This document shows, one piece after another, positions 11,063-22,969 of a stretch of 64,000 bases of DNA; position 1 is the first letter of the stretch; the number at the start of each line of letters is the position of its first letter. The notes beneath the pieces were generated by a model that was not told the origin of the DNA, made no database searches, and saw nothing but the letters and a program-made list of their open reading frames with translations. The DNA lies in NCBI GenBank assembly GCA_039000515.1, contig JBCFYV010011135.1:27786991-27850990 (forward strand), in the 5' to 3' direction. This DNA is from Timema cristinae (Eukaryota > Arthropoda > Insecta > Phasmatodea > Timematidae). The position numbers and the translations under genes were made by a program.

Positions 11063-11340
11063 AAAAAAGCTTATAAAAATATAAACATATTTTCAGTGGT
11101 CAGCATTGGTATTGACATGTTATTGGTGTTATCTTAAGGACATTGATAATAAGTGACGGCTGCAGAGTAAATGACTTGACGCATGAATACCTGAACGTAG
11201 ATCTTGCAACTTTTCTAGTAACATCTCCATAGGGAGATCCTTATTTGACAGTGATGGGTTCTGAACTATTAATAAGGTGAAGGTTTTACCTTTTTTTGCA
11301 TATAGGAGAATAACATTATAATGGACCAGAAATAGATTGG
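11063..11340. other. Unassigned DNA with a Sat51-flank remnant
   Basis: ATGACTTGACGCATGAATAC followed by GAACGTAGATCTTGCAACTT resembles the sequence that borders the 51-bp array at 44060-44110 and a stretch near 53960-54020. It may be the non-repeated part of the element that carries that minisatellite. Confidence 0.4.
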
Positions 11341-12206
11341 GTGTGATGACGTGGATTGGATAGAACTAGCTCAAGATAGGGATAGGGTGTAATGAGGTGG
11401 ACTGGATAGAACTAGCTCGAGATAGGGATAGGGTGTAATGAGGTGGACTGGATAGAACTAGCTCGAGATAGGGATAGGGTGTGATGACGTGGATTGGGTA
11501 GAACTAGCTCGAGATAGGGATAGGGTGTGATGACGTGGATTGGATAGAACTAGCTCAAGATAGGGATAGGGTGTAATGAGGTGGACTGGATAGAACTAGC
11601 TCAAGATAGGGATAGGGTGATGACGTGGATTGGATAGAACTAGCTCAAGATAGGGATAGGGTGTAATGAGGTGGACTGGATAGAACTAGCTCGAGATAGG
11701 GATAGGGTGTAATGAGGTGGACTGGATAGAACTAGCTCAAGATAGGGATAGGGTGTGATGACGTGGATTGGATAGAACTAGCTCAAGATAGGATAGGTGT
11801 AATGAGGTGGACTGGATAGAACTAGCTCAAGATAGAGGTAAGGTGTGATGAGGTGGACTGGATAGAACTAGCTCAAGATAGAGGTAAGGTGTGATGAGGT
11901 GGACTGGATAGAACTAGCTCAAGATAGGGATAGGGTGTGATGACGTGGATTGGATAGAACTAGCTCAAGATAGGGATAGGGTGTAATGAGGTGGACTGGA
12001 TAGAACTAGCTCAAGATAAGGATCGGTTGTAATGAGGTGGACTGGATAGAACTAGCTCAAGATAGGGATAGGGTGTAATGAGGTGGACTGGATAGAACTA
12101 GCTCGAGGTAGGGATGGGTGTAATGAGGTGGACTGGATAGAACTAGCTCGAGGTAGGGATAGGTTGTAATGAGGTGGACTGGATAGAACTAGCTCGAGGT
12201 AGGTAT
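11341..12206 (+). repeat. 46-bp minisatellite Sat46a, main array
   Basis: About nineteen units with GATAGAACTAGCTCAAGATA and GGGATAGGGTGTAATGAGGT. Two unit types alternate irregularly: GTAATGAGGTGGACTG and GTGATGACGTGGATTG, a hint of higher-order structure. Units towards the right end are replaced by a CTCGAGGTAGG subtype. Confidence 0.95.
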
Positions 12207-12694
12207 ATGTAGATGTTGTAATGAACATTCAAGCTCCTAACGCTACTATATATTAAATAAGTGTAGCACAGTGCACGAGCTGTGTAAGGGAAAATAGGTC
12301 CATCAAGTCGGGGTTGGTGTATAGGTTCAGAGAGCTCTGCCCTTGAGTGGGCTAGACAGGAGACAATATAACAGCAGGAATGCATGGGGGGGGAGAGGAC
12401 AGCGTCAGCCAAGTTACGTCAGTGACCCTGAGACCGTCAAATGAGACCGCACTGAACTCCCTGAGTCTCCCCCCAACCCGTCTTTTTAACACTCACTCGT
12501 CAGCGTGTTGAGTCTGTTTCAGACTTGATGCATCACATGAAGACGGACAAAAAGATTGGTTCTCTTCTCGTTAGATAAAACAGTACTTCGGTTGATACTA
12601 CTAAGTCGGCAAATTTTCAGCTAAGAAATGGTTAAAAAAATTAAACTTATGTTGGAGGGGAGGAGGGGGGTAGAGGAAGCAAGATTTGTCAATT
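12207..12694. other. Unassigned DNA
   Basis: Slightly more GC than surroundings, with a G8 run near 12387 and a G-rich run near 12656. The minus-strand frame at 12143-12412 starts here and runs into the satellite; no domain recognised. Confidence 0.5.
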
Positions 12695-13205
12695 TAGCAA
12701 TTTTTATAGCAAACACCTTTTTTTTCGTCCAAAATAAATCAAATATTTCTCCAGTACAAATATATAGTTTAATTTTATTCACATGTTGATATCAACATTA
12801 TTATTATTATTTATTATTATTATTAGACGCTTAAGTACTAATTACGCTAATGGATTGGGAGTTGGGAAGCTTGAATTTAGAGGAAGTGAACCCGCATTTA
12901 CGTGGAAGAAAGAGTGGAAAACCGTTTAGGAAAAACCACCCCCAGTCCACCCGACCGAGATTCGAACCTCGATCTCACCATCCTCGGCAGTCTAGCTCAA
13001 CACGAAACTAGCGCGTCAGCTAACTACGCCACCGAGGCGGGTTTGATATCAACAGTTGTTGAATATATTGTCTAGGGGTGTCCTGGAATTCAATGACAAC
13101 TTTTTCTCTTCATTTAAAAAAGTTTCTCATCTAATGCCGTTATGCTCATGACAGATATTCAACAATGGTTGATATCAACATGTGAAGAAAATTAAATTCT
13201 TATGT
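12695..13205. mobile_element. MITE-P, copy split by a SINE
   Basis: The two halves flank 12798-13044. The left half ends CACATGTTGATATCAACA and the right half begins GATATCAACAGTTGTTGAAT; the distal arm ends TTGATATCAACATGTGAAGA. With the SINE removed, it matches the palindromic elements at 32030-32345, 43255-43525, 59095-59345 and 62996-63315. Arms pair over about 45 bp around a loop containing TTTCTCATCTAATGCCGTTA. Confidence 0.85.
12798..13044 (-). mobile_element. SINE-A1 nested in MITE-P
   Basis: Inverted full-length copy starting with its (TTA)n tail. It is flanked on both sides by the 10-bp duplication GATATCAACA (12788-12797 and 13045-13054), which belongs to the host MITE. The inverse head ends CGCCACCGAGGCGGG. 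The SINE is therefore younger than the MITE insertion. Confidence 0.9.
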
Positions 13206-13586
13206 TTTTTTCTCTCTCTATTTTGACAACAACAAAATGCAATACTACAATACAATTGACATTTTCTCGCGATCCTTACACCCTTCATTAGTAAAAGTCT
13301 ATTAATAGATAAATTATGCCAATAATTAAACTCGCTTAATTTTATATTATGACCAAAGGAAAGTATTTGACTTTCAAACACATATTTTACGTCTTTTACC
13401 GGGGCCAGTTACCCTTAAGGGTTAACGACTGTTGCGGCCACATAGGGCCCCACGATTTAGAGGGTACCCCGTGCTTTCTTAGGTGACAGGGGGAATAAAC
13501 ATGTGGTGGGGAAAATTCCTAGTACGTATGGAAATTGGTATAAAGCTGATAACTACTGTAATAACATTAAATAAATATTAAAACCC
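13206..13586. other. Unassigned DNA
   Basis: No gene or repeat recognised. A short GC-rich patch lies near 13397-13500. Confidence 0.5.
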
Positions 13587-13810
13587 GCCTCGGTGGCATA
13601 GTTAGCTGACGTGCTAGTTTCGTGTTGAGCTCGACCACCGAGGACAGGGAGATCGAGGGTTCGACTCTCGGTTGGGTGAACTGGGGGTGGTTTTTCCTAA
13701 ATGGTTTTCCACTCTCCCTCCAATCAAATGCGGGTTCACTTTCTCTAATTCAACCTTCCCAATTCCCAATCCATTAGTCTGACACCTTACCCCTAAACCA
13801 CCAGGTCACC
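13587..13810 (+). mobile_element. Chimeric SINE: A1 body joined to inverted SINE-B head
   Basis: The sequence is a good SINE-A1 from GCCTCGGTGGCATAGTTAGC through CCCAATCCATTAGT. It then switches directly to TGACACCTTACCCCTAAACC, the inverted head of SINE-B ending CCAGGTCACC. The normal A1 tail is absent. Template switching or a deletion between two adjacent inverted copies could explain it. Confidence 0.8.
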
Positions 13811-14404
13811 TTTTTATTAATAGAAAAACAAAATGTGTGAGAATTAATTCACGGAGCTGTTAGATTATTCTTAATGTTAAAGGGCTCTCTCTAGATTTAA
13901 CCTTCCTCAAACAAATACAGTCTTTTTTTTATATATATATCTAAGATTAAGCAGCGAGCTTTCCTTTACTTTCCTCTCTTGCTTATTCATATGACAAAAG
14001 GCGGTTGTAGTGAAGTGTAAAAGGGAGTAAGAGCTCAGAGTAGAGAAGTAGTTCCATAAAACGACACAAAGCATTATATTTCAAGCCGTGTGGTCTGACA
14101 GCAATTGATACTTTCTCGCTGACTGTGAGACGGCTGCCTTAATTTCTGTTTTGCAAGGATGAGCAGCTACAGAAGAAGGAAGATATCTATAGTGCATCCT
14201 CCACAACACGTGGGACCCACAGATCTCCACGTGCCTAATGACGTAGTAAGTCTCCGCGCAACAGTGGCACAACGCACAAAACTCGTCACTTGGTCTAATT
14301 CGGTGGTTTTAAAACTTTTTTTTTTGTCTTTTTAGACCATTGTAACCCCTTGATAACCTACAAGCATTAAAATACTATTTTGGGTTTTAAATAGCTACTA
14401 ATGT
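13811..14404. other. Unassigned DNA
   Basis: No gene or repeat recognised. The region near 14090-14280 is less AT-rich; the minus-strand frame there (14081-14272) has no recognisable domain. Confidence 0.5.
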
Positions 14405-14712
14405 CCTAATTTCATAGGAAGAACCTTATCTGACAGCTAGAAAAGTTACTACAGTCCAATGCTCATAGGAAGAACCTTATCTGACCGCTAGAAAAGTTAC
14501 TACAGTCCAATGTTCATAGGAAGAACCTTATCTGACAGCTAGAAATGATACTACAGTCCAATGTTCATAAGAACAACATTATCTGACAGCTAGAACAGTT
14601 ACTACAGTCCAATGTTCATAGGAAGAACCTTATCTGACAGCTAGAACAGTTACTACAGTCCAATGTTCATAGGAAGAACCTTATCTGACAGCTAGAAAAG
14701 TTACTACAGTAC
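14405..14712 (+). repeat. 51-bp minisatellite Sat51, short array
   Basis: About six units with GGAAGAACCTTATCTGACAG and AGTTACTACAGTCCAATGTT, the same unit as in the large array at 27944-30523. Confidence 0.95.
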
Positions 14713-15435
14713 ATGAATGGGAATGTTATCAGATATAAAAGTTCTAAGAAAAGCAAAGACGAGTTAACATGGCAGGCCACACACATACTTGAAACATGAC
14801 AGTTTGACGAAGATGGGAGATGTGAAGGGGAAGAAAGTCAAGAGGGGGGGAGGAGGGGGGACAAAAATTGGAGAACATGAATCAGATGGTGGACGATGTC
14901 AGCAGAAGAAAGTCCAAAGATGTGAAGAAAAAAAATTAAAACCTGGATGGACAAAAGTGGGAGTTGAAGAGAAAAAAAATCACAAGAATGATGTCTTAAA
15001 GATGATAACTTTTTTCCATATTATTATAATAGGCTATCAATGTCAGTCGCAAAATAATGTTTGGTATTTTTCTAAAAGGCCCTTTCTGTTGGAATTGTTA
15101 CTGTAGAGTAACGACGCCACAAGTAAGGTCCACGTGTCATCCACTGGTTTTCTGCTCCTCGCTAGAGATGGAATTGAGGTCAGCCTCTAAAGGCCCACAG
15201 ACCATATCGTCCCAGTCTTCCAGAGCTTCCTTCCCGCTTCATCATTGGCTGACGGGCGGACTATTTTAAACGGCCCTAACACACAAAAAAAAAAACCACA
15301 GAACATAGCAATTAAGACGAGTCGGAGCCACTGAACTGAACTGAACAGTTCCTGTGATCATTGGAGCCACCCTATCGTGCGTGTGTGTACACTCTGTTCT
15401 CATAACATATATCCCTTTTAATAAATTAAAAAGCG
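14713..15435. other. Unassigned DNA with A/G-rich open frame
   Basis: About 14780-15000 is purine-rich, giving a Lys/Gly-rich frame (14789-15106) with no domain. A less AT-rich stretch lies at about 15100-15280. No gene supported. Confidence 0.4.
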
Positions 15436-15702
15436 TTCATTATAGCAGACCCAACTCATCTCCCGGCTCGCGCGAGGTTTGGGAGTAAAAGGAAAAGACA
15501 AGAAATGTGTGGAGTACATTCATATTTGAATGATTACTCGACATTTTCCGCGGTGACGATGGGGAGAAAGCGACAAAGTTTCTTGTTAATAACTACAGTA
15601 TGTCCCTGTTATGACAGAATGAAGATTTGTGCACAGTTCTTAGCTGTGAAGACATTCTAAAATGGTCAAACAAAAAAAGAAGCCTTTTCGATGCAGTTCA
15701 TT
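15436..15702 (+). repeat. Dispersed repeat Rep-X, 3'-truncated
   Basis: Starts CAGACCCAACTCATCTCCCG and stops after CATTCTAAAATGGTC, losing the last about 150 bp present in the copies at 3141-3568 and 6311-6725. Confidence 0.75.
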
Positions 15703-17867
15703 TCAGTCAGTCATGCATACTGCGTCGTCAATACGCCGACATGAGCGTTTGTTCGGTTTCGATTGGTCGGTGAATTGATCACGCTGCAACTAGGTGTTTT
15801 TTTTTTTCAAGTGGGAGGCACTAGCCGACGGATTTACGGTAGGACGGACTAAAAAAAAAAAAAAAAGTAGTTGAGCCCGAGAATTCCCACCAGTGCAACA
15901 CTTGCCTAAGTTTGTCATTCATTCTTTCCCAACCTTTGTGAGTTAATCAATTTTGAAGGGTTTATCTTTCGTCCTCTCACGATATTATGTTACTTTTATC
16001 AGGTTCTTTTTATTTTTAATTCCTGCAAGTTTTTCGTCATGGGGTGGTTAATAATTATGTGTAATTGTAGTTTTTACCAAATTTGAGTATTGGTTATCGT
16101 TTATAATGGAAAAACAGGTCTATAAATTATGTTTGATTTAGTCAAATGGAATGACACTTAAATTATACAGAAATTATCACTAACGGAATAAAGTTTTAGA
16201 GTACGCAGGTGCCAAGTTTGAAATTTTAATGTTAGCACCGTTAACCATATCTACAGCGAGGGTTGCAGACCAAGCGAATTGTGAAGGTCCCTTTTCCTTG
16301 TTATAGTTAGACAAGAAAGTTTTCTAGAATCTTTCAATTTCATTAGACACCACCATTTATTTCGTCATCTTTAAGATACGAGAGAAAATAAACGTTCTAG
16401 AACAGTCATCTGGAAGTGACTTGTACAAAATCTCTCTGAAGAGGGGTGGGAACCTGTTAACAAAACTAAGATTTTAAGACGTCGACACAAGAGTCTTGCC
16501 AACAACATACTGACTTACCTACTCTATGGTATTAGGAACTCGATAGTTCATTACCGCACTCACTTAAGTACGCCAACCATTCCTATATCGAGCCAATTCT
16601 ATCCAGTCTATCTCATTACACCCTATCTCTCTCAGGTATATCCAAATATTATCCTCCCATTTGCTTCTGGGACATCCCGGTGATCTTTTCACATTGGGTT
16701 TACCAGTCAATGGCTTGAAAGCGGTTCTAGATACTCCCATTCACTCTGCATGACCTGTCTACCGTTACTTTACCCCCCCCTGACAATGTCTGGTGACGAG
16801 TACAGGGTATGCAGCCCATCATTATGTAGTCTCCCCACTCCCCACTTTTTGGACCCAATATTTTCCTAATAACCTTGTTTTTTCCACACACAGAAAAGAA
16901 CTGATGAAATTAAAAACATAAAAAAAAGATCACCAAGGTTTGTTAAATCGAATAGAAGATGTTAATAAATATGGATTCATTAAGTCTAAACTTATAATGA
17001 AATCCATTGACTTGAAACATATTAAGGGTGGGAAGTTTAGATTTGGAATATTAGGAAAGGGAGAATCTGTTTCATTACAAAAGGTTTGTCGAAACATGCG
17101 ATAATATTTGAAAGAATTGTCCTCCCCATAAAGCCTTAGTTAATTATATAAGCAACTAGCCCCCTTCTACGTAAACAAATATTGTAAATAATCCTGTAAA
17201 ACAAACCTTCAAATCATACATCATGTCAATAAAAAAACTAGACTTTTTACTTTTTTTTTAATACAGTCCTACCATCACTGTATAGCCCCCTCCCTCTTTT
17301 TATCCTCCCTCCTATTTTAATCTCATTCCTCTATAATTTTGTCTGCTCTAGGCGCGAAAGGAATTGTGTATACACCAATCAAACAAATTGGTAAAATAGA
17401 ATTAATTTTTCAGCTTCCTCCACTTTCATTTACTCCCCTAGTTTCCCCAAATTTTATTTTAATCTTTTTTTTTTGCGTTCCTCGTCACTACATCTATTTA
17501 TCTTTGCTTCCCCTTGCTTGGGGAGCCCCTCCACCAACCCCACTTTCCCTTCAACAACATTTTTTTTTCCAACGACTATATAATATACTATCGACATTTT
17601 TATGAGGACTAAATTAAATTTTCAAAATAAAATATAGCCTATGCTACTCGCTGATAATGTAGCTTTATATTGGTGAAAGAATTTTTAAATCGGTCCAGTA
17701 GTTTTTGAGTTTATCCATTACAAACAAAAAAAATCATATATTTCCTCTTTATAATATTAGTATAGAATGAACTGACCAAACTATATTTTTCTGATATTTT
17801 AATTGAAGACTCCAACGTTTCTTTTCTCTTCTATCTCGTTGTAACACCTCTTATGAAAATAATTTGA
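15703..17867. other. Long unassigned AT-rich stretch
   Basis: No gene recognised over about 2.1 kb. About 16585-16640 holds one decayed Sat46a unit (inverted: TCTATCCAGTCTATCTCATT). Runs of T/A and C are frequent. The frame at 17339-17605 is T/C-rich and not supported. Confidence 0.5.
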
Positions 17868-18060
17868 GATTCCTTCATCGTGACCATCCAGCAGAATGTC
17901 AAGAGAAGTGAGCGACTTGAATTGCTGTCCAATCTACTGTGGGCAAAAGATTCAGCGTGGTTCTTCCGCTGTATTGTGTCCGATTCCAACAACGATGGAA
18001 GATTTGTCGCCGAAAATACGCACCGGTATTATATCTCCGGCCGCCTCGGTCAGCGAGTAA
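17868..18060 (+). other. Possible orphan exon
   Basis: An open frame from the stop at 17865 runs to a consensus-like splice donor GTAAGTAT at about 18057. The stretch is less AT-rich than its surroundings and encodes about 60 residues including FRCIVSDSNNDGRFVAEN. An AG acceptor candidate is at CATCCAG near 17891. I recognise no family. It may be a real exon of a gene outside the window or chance. Confidence 0.2.
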
Positions 18061-18214
18061 GTATCAATCTTTGTCGGGCCACACGGATTAAAATACAATT
18101 TTCTGTGTGATTTTCTGGAACTACTATATTAGGTTTAAGCTTATACCCCCTTATATCCTTCACCAACAACCATCCTTTTTCTTGCCTATAAGAAAATGCT
18201 GAAAGAAAACTACG

Positions 18215-18995
18215 AAACTTCTTATCTGAAGGTAAATAGGAAAGCTCGCTGCTAGTTCTCAAATATCAAACAATGACTGTATTTGTTAGAGGAAACTTCT
18301 TATCTCAAGTTAAAGAGGAAAGCTCGCTGCTAGTTCTCAAATATCAAACAATGACTGTATTTGTTAGAGGAAACTTCTTATCTCAAGGTAAAGAGGAAAG
18401 CTCACTGCTAGTTCTCAAATATCAAACAATGACTGTATTTGTTAGAGGAAACTTTTTATCTGAAGGTAAAGAGGAAAGCTAGCTGCTAGTTCTCAAATAT
18501 CAAACAATGACTGTATTTGTTAAAGGAAACTTCTTATCTCAAGGTAAAGAGGAAAGCTCACTGCTAGTTCTCAAATATCAAACAATGACTGTATTTGTTA
18601 GAGGAAACTTTTATCTGAAGGTAAAGAAGAAATCTCGCTGCTAGTTCTCAAATATCAAACAATGACTGTATTTGTTAGAGGAAACTTCTTATCTCAAGGT
18701 AAAGAGGAAAGCTCACTGCTAGTTCTCAAATATCAAACAATGACTGTATTTGTTAGAGGAAACTTTTTATCTGAAGGTAAAGAGGAAAGCTAGCTGCTAG
18801 TTCTGAAATATAAAACAATGACTGTATTTGTTAAAGGAAACTTCTTATCTCAAGGTAAAGAGGAAAGCTCACTGCTAGTTCTCAAATATCAAACAATGAC
18901 TGTATTTGTTAGAGGAAACTTTTTATCTGAAGGTAAAGAGGAAAGCTCGCTGCTAGTTCTCAAATATCAAACAATGACTGTATTTGTTAGAGGAA
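18215..18995 (+). repeat. 78-bp minisatellite Sat78
   Basis: Ten units of about 78 bp with CAATGACTGTATTTGTTAGA and GTAAAGAGGAAAGCTC. Units largely alternate between a CTTCTTATCTCAAGG/CTCACTG type and a TTTTTATCTGAAGG/CTAGCTG or CTCGCTG type, suggesting dimer units. As 78 is divisible by three, one frame stays open for several units and yields the repeated MTVFVRGNFLSQ peptide (18273-18482, 18818-19051). The CTAG subtype places stops in that frame, so coding is unlikely. Confidence 0.95.
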
Positions 18996-19544
18996 GGTTG
19001 AATCTAGATGCCTTTTTCATCAAGACTAGTCTCATAGCTCTGCGAATATGAGTGAAAAGTTGTTTGAAAAATTAGCTAATGTCACATTTTCACACATTTA
19101 TTTATGTTAATAAAACTCGAACCATAGGGTTATTAAGGCAACAAAAACATTTAGGAATCTTTATAGAGTTAATTTTTGCGTGAAACATATTTTGAAATAA
19201 CGCAACGTACAATTAAACGTTGCACTGGAGTTGAACGTATGCGTGATAATTTCTGGCTTAACGAGATGTACCCCCTCAAAGTGTCCTCGCTATTTCTCAC
19301 AAACTGAGCGTACATCTTCTTTATCCTTTGTCCCGACTCCTCCAGTCTTAAGAAAATTCTCTATGCTCTCTAATAATAGCATTCGTCTCACACTCTTCTT
19401 GATGGTGGGTCGTGCACCGCGAAGAGAACTTCCGGTTACACCAAGTGACTTTGGAATTCCTCAGAATACATCGTCAATGGTCGTTTTTTAAACACACTAT
19501 TTATGGAAGGTTGCATAAGTTGCTTTTATAATACCAATCAGATG
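18996..19544. other. Unassigned DNA with possible decayed ORF
   Basis: The minus strand of about 19230-19490 reads, with interrupting stops, as a stretch containing GIPKSLGVTGSSLRGARPTI, loosely like a helix-turn-helix region of a transposase. This is a weak impression and the family cannot be named. Confidence 0.2.
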
Positions 19545-19850
19545 TTGCGCGTAGGTTAAATATCAACACAACCTTTAATAGTACAATAGTTTATTGTTTA
19601 CTGTAATGAACACAAAACTATTTTCTATGGCTCTATACATATATAGACTTGTAAACATAGTTTAAAAGTTGACTTCTCTGAAAAGACCACATATTTCTGT
19701 TGATCATTAAGAGCTAAATGTCCGGGAAACGAAAGGTAACTTTTATAGGAGCGTAGAATGGATCTTTGTTGATAGAATGACGTCATTTAATAGGGGAGTC
19801 ACAACACATTGTATTGTCATTAGTATTTTCCTCCTCCCTTGTTTGTTCTC
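19545..19850 (+). repeat. Dispersed repeat Rep-Z
   Basis: Matches 32434-32680 (direct) and 49937-50095 (inverted). Landmarks are AGACTTGTAAACATAGTTTA, GATCATTAAGAGCTAAATGT and ATAGAATGACGTCATTTAAT, which contains a perfect CRE palindrome retained in both long copies. Class unknown. Confidence 0.75.
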
Positions 19851-20195
19851 CTACTGCCAGACAGCTCCATTCAGGAACGTCTAAACCCTCTTGATTTCTG
19901 GGCGTTGAGGAATTTCTGAAATACTATTCTAGCGCCCTTAAGCCAGACCATTATTTTTTTCTGAACGTTATAATGGTGTCTTCTTCGCTTTCCAGTTATG
20001 TTTTAATTTAGGTGAGTAGCAGAGTGTTAAAAAAAAATCTTCGATGAGCTTTTAAAATTAATATTAAAATATTTTTAATGTGCTATTAAAGTTAGTAAAA
20101 ATCACGTCTTGTAATATTTGAATGTCTCTACCTGTTAGTGTAACTAAATATGGATTTCCTGGATGGGTAATAAGACATGGTGTGGAGTGTTTGCT
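19851..20195. other. Unassigned DNA
   Basis: No gene recognised. GGATGGGTAATAAGACATGG near 20160 looks like a decayed SINE tail. Confidence 0.4.
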
Positions 20196-20755
20196 TAACG
20201 ACGTTGCCTACTTTAAGATTTCTAAGCGGGTTGCATCTTAACTTGACGCACTTAAGCAGTCTAAGCACTATCACACTTAGAGGTCCCTGTACAAAATAGA
20301 AAGAGAGGGAAGAAAATGAGCAGTTCAACCTTAGAGGGCTCTTGTCTATGGACTTATAACCCTTCCCCTCTTCCTCTGACGAGTTTAACAGTCACTTTAA
20401 TATTTGCTACTTGAAAATGTTAACTTATTTTTTATTTTACCTTTTCCGTGTTTCCTATTCTAGATAGACATTTGCTTCCACGATTTTTTTAATCTACATC
20501 CTGGCAGGAAGACTCCTACAGGAAATTTTCGTGAGCAAGACAAATAGTCTAAGTTAGAGAGGATATATAAGAAATACTTTACAAAAATACTCTTTCAAGA
20601 TCAAAATAATAATTTGGTGACACTGTAGGACTATTTTTAGAATTGTTTTAAGAATGTATGGTTTTTATTCAATGTTATATCTTTAAAAATTTGCTGAATA
20701 AAACCTAAATTCATTAAAATAAGGAATCCTATTTTGACCTGGCATAATGTCACAG
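20196..20755 (-). repeat. Dispersed repeat Rep-Y, inverted copy
   Basis: Collinear with 10146-10735 over its full length, from the ACGTTGCCTAC end through CTACATCCTGGCAGGAAGAC to a TTTTGACCTGGCATAATGTC end. Confidence 0.8.
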
Positions 20756-21884
20756 GTTGATAACGTCCTTATTTTTATTTTCCGAATTAAACTAGAACAT
20801 TAATAGCTTGTATTAAAAAAAAAGTGGTAATGAGAATATGACCTTGTATTTAATGCTCAGCAACAATAAAACAATAATATTATATGTGACCTAAAAAAAA
20901 TTGACGTCAATTAAGTTAATAAGTGACATTGATGGGAGCTGGGAAAAATATATCTGAAACTTGTATAAGGACACGGCGTTTAGCGGGAGAAATTTTTTCA
21001 GTTTAATGAAGCCCTGTGTTTCTAGGGCCCAACCAGGTTTTTAGTCAAGGTCCTTTACCCCGAACGAGTGCAAGTCTAAAACCTATTTTGTGGGATGGCG
21101 GGCGGGAGGGTTAGACGCGTGGCTTGGCTTCACAACCAATCAAAGTATCCTTCTGCGCCAACAAGAATAGATGGATCACGGAAATCATAGATGGCGTTAG
21201 CTTCCTAACAGGTCTTGCGGAAAAAATCATGCGTTTGGAAATGTAAGTTTTCTCGAGAACTAGTGAAATTTTTATGTTGAAATTTTCAACGCCCCTTCTA
21301 AGATAATGTGTCGATGTTTATTAATTGTTACATTTTCTGATTTTTTGTTATGAAGCCGACAGTTTTCTATTGAAAAATGTCAATTGTATCAATATTTGAT
21401 CACTGTTAAAATTATAGAGGAAGTGTGTATTTAAAAAGTATAACTTAATCAACATGCTTCTATTCTTGACCACACCATTTTCGAAAAGAAAATTGCAAAA
21501 CAATAAAAATTCTTGAAGACAACCGTTTGTTACCATGGCTCTGCATTTCCACACCAAATGAAAAGGGCCAGTCACCTTGCACAGGGGCTACAAAGCTTTA
21601 AAATTCCTGATCTCTTCATGGGGTGAATATCGTGAAGTTTCAAAACATACAAACAAACTCTTCATTTTATTAATAATCGTTTCTTTTCCGACCCAATTGT
21701 TAGTTAATAAAATAATATAATCAAAATTTTAAAATGTTGGCTTCTAGTCACACATATGTTCGTCCACATAGGATATTAAATTTTAAAATTTCAGACCTCT
21801 ACCTGTGGCAAATATTGTGCAATACTCATTACAAACAAACAAATTCTTCATAGACAGTCACGATATGATTTTTCTACTGTCATC
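20756..21884. other. Unassigned DNA
   Basis: No gene or repeat recognised. A GC-richer patch at about 21080-21200 has GGCGGGCGGGAGG and a CCAAT box (AACCAATCAAAG), which could be regulatory but is isolated. Confidence 0.4.
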
Positions 21885-22585
21885 CAGGTAAAAACCTACT
21901 TTAGGTTTTGGGTTGCCAACACTTGTAAAAGATCATTGTTTAAGTTTTTTTTAATTAAGTGTTATATTTTACATATAAATAACTTAAAACTTAATTTTTC
22001 TCATACTATTTCATTACTTTTGATACTTTCTTTTCATCCAATCTGAAACAATATTTTACACATAATAAAAGTACTTATCCTTCGTTTGTAACGTTACTGA
22101 TTTTGTGTAATATAGTGCATACATTAATACCTTTTAATAAGGCATCGTATTTACTTTTTATATAGATAATACATTATTTTAGGATTATTTTAACGTATTT
22201 TGAAACATTTAACTGAATAAAAAAAAATTATCCACTGCGTGGGTGCACCATTGTAAAGAAATTGTCATTATCATTATCATTGTCATTATCAATCACATGG
22301 TTTAAATTCGCCGGTCGCCATTTTGAAGCTATGTTAGTTGGACCTTTTGTGAAAGTGCTGTGAATAATTTATTTTAAAACGATAAATAAGCCTATTGTGC
22401 CCGACCTCAAATAAATATAAATAATATTGGCCTAAATTACCGTGGCTAACAATAAAATTCATACATTACCATAACATGTTTTCATTAGTTATACAATGTG
22501 ACAGATATTAGCTGTTGGCGTAGGAATATATTAGGGACTACTTCTAGTAATGTTTTGAGCTGTCATCCAAGTTAACTAAGGTCGT
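21885..22585 (+). repeat. Dispersed repeat Rep-V, copy 1
   Basis: About 700 bp, matching 30962-31668 along its length: GGTTTTGGGTTGCCAACACT, AACGTTACTGATTTTGTGTA, CGCCATTTTGAAGCTATGTT and ATAATATTGGCCTAAATTAC. The left edge reads TGTCATCCAGGTAAAAACC, inverted relative to copy 2, so the edge has been rearranged. Confidence 0.75.
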
Positions 22586-22659
22586 GAATGAATTATACTC
22601 CTATCATTAAGATTTAGCATATTTCAAGAGCTGTAATCTCATTCTTTAGCCAATGAGTT

Positions 22660-22969
22660 GGTGACCTGGTGGTTTGTGGGTAAGGTGTCAGACTTCTGTG
22701 CTGGTGGCCGGGGTTCAATCCTCGGTCCCGGCACAGATTTATCTGATTACCAAACCCTTCCTACACCTCTGACAAGACATCTTGTGAATGTGTGGAATGC
22801 CAGGCCGCCACCGTGGTTCGGATTCCACGTTAAACTGTAGGTCCTCCATTTCATCTCACATCACCCTACCATTACACATTAGCGTAAGTGCGTACAACCC
22901 GAACGGGTAGTAAGACGTGGTGGTAATAATAATAATAGTAATAATAAACAATAATAATAATAATAATTG
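22660..22969 (+). mobile_element. SINE-B, full-length
   Basis: tRNA-like head GGTGACCTGGTGG with A box, and B box GGGGTTCAATCCTCGG. The body contains CACAGATTTATCTGATTACC and CCACCGTGGTTCGGATTCCA, and the tail ends AACCCGAACGGGTAGTAAGA plus (TAA)n. The body lacks the GTATTAATCACAACT insert seen in some B copies. Confidence 0.9.

Noticed and set aside
14789..15106. Lys/Gly-rich frame of 105 residues
   Set aside because: Purine-rich low-complexity sequence next to a minisatellite; no recognisable family or splice context.
22660..22740. A tRNA gene suggested by good A and B boxes
   Set aside because: The head lacks a closing acceptor stem and is followed by the standard SINE-B body and tail; the same holds for the SINE-A heads.
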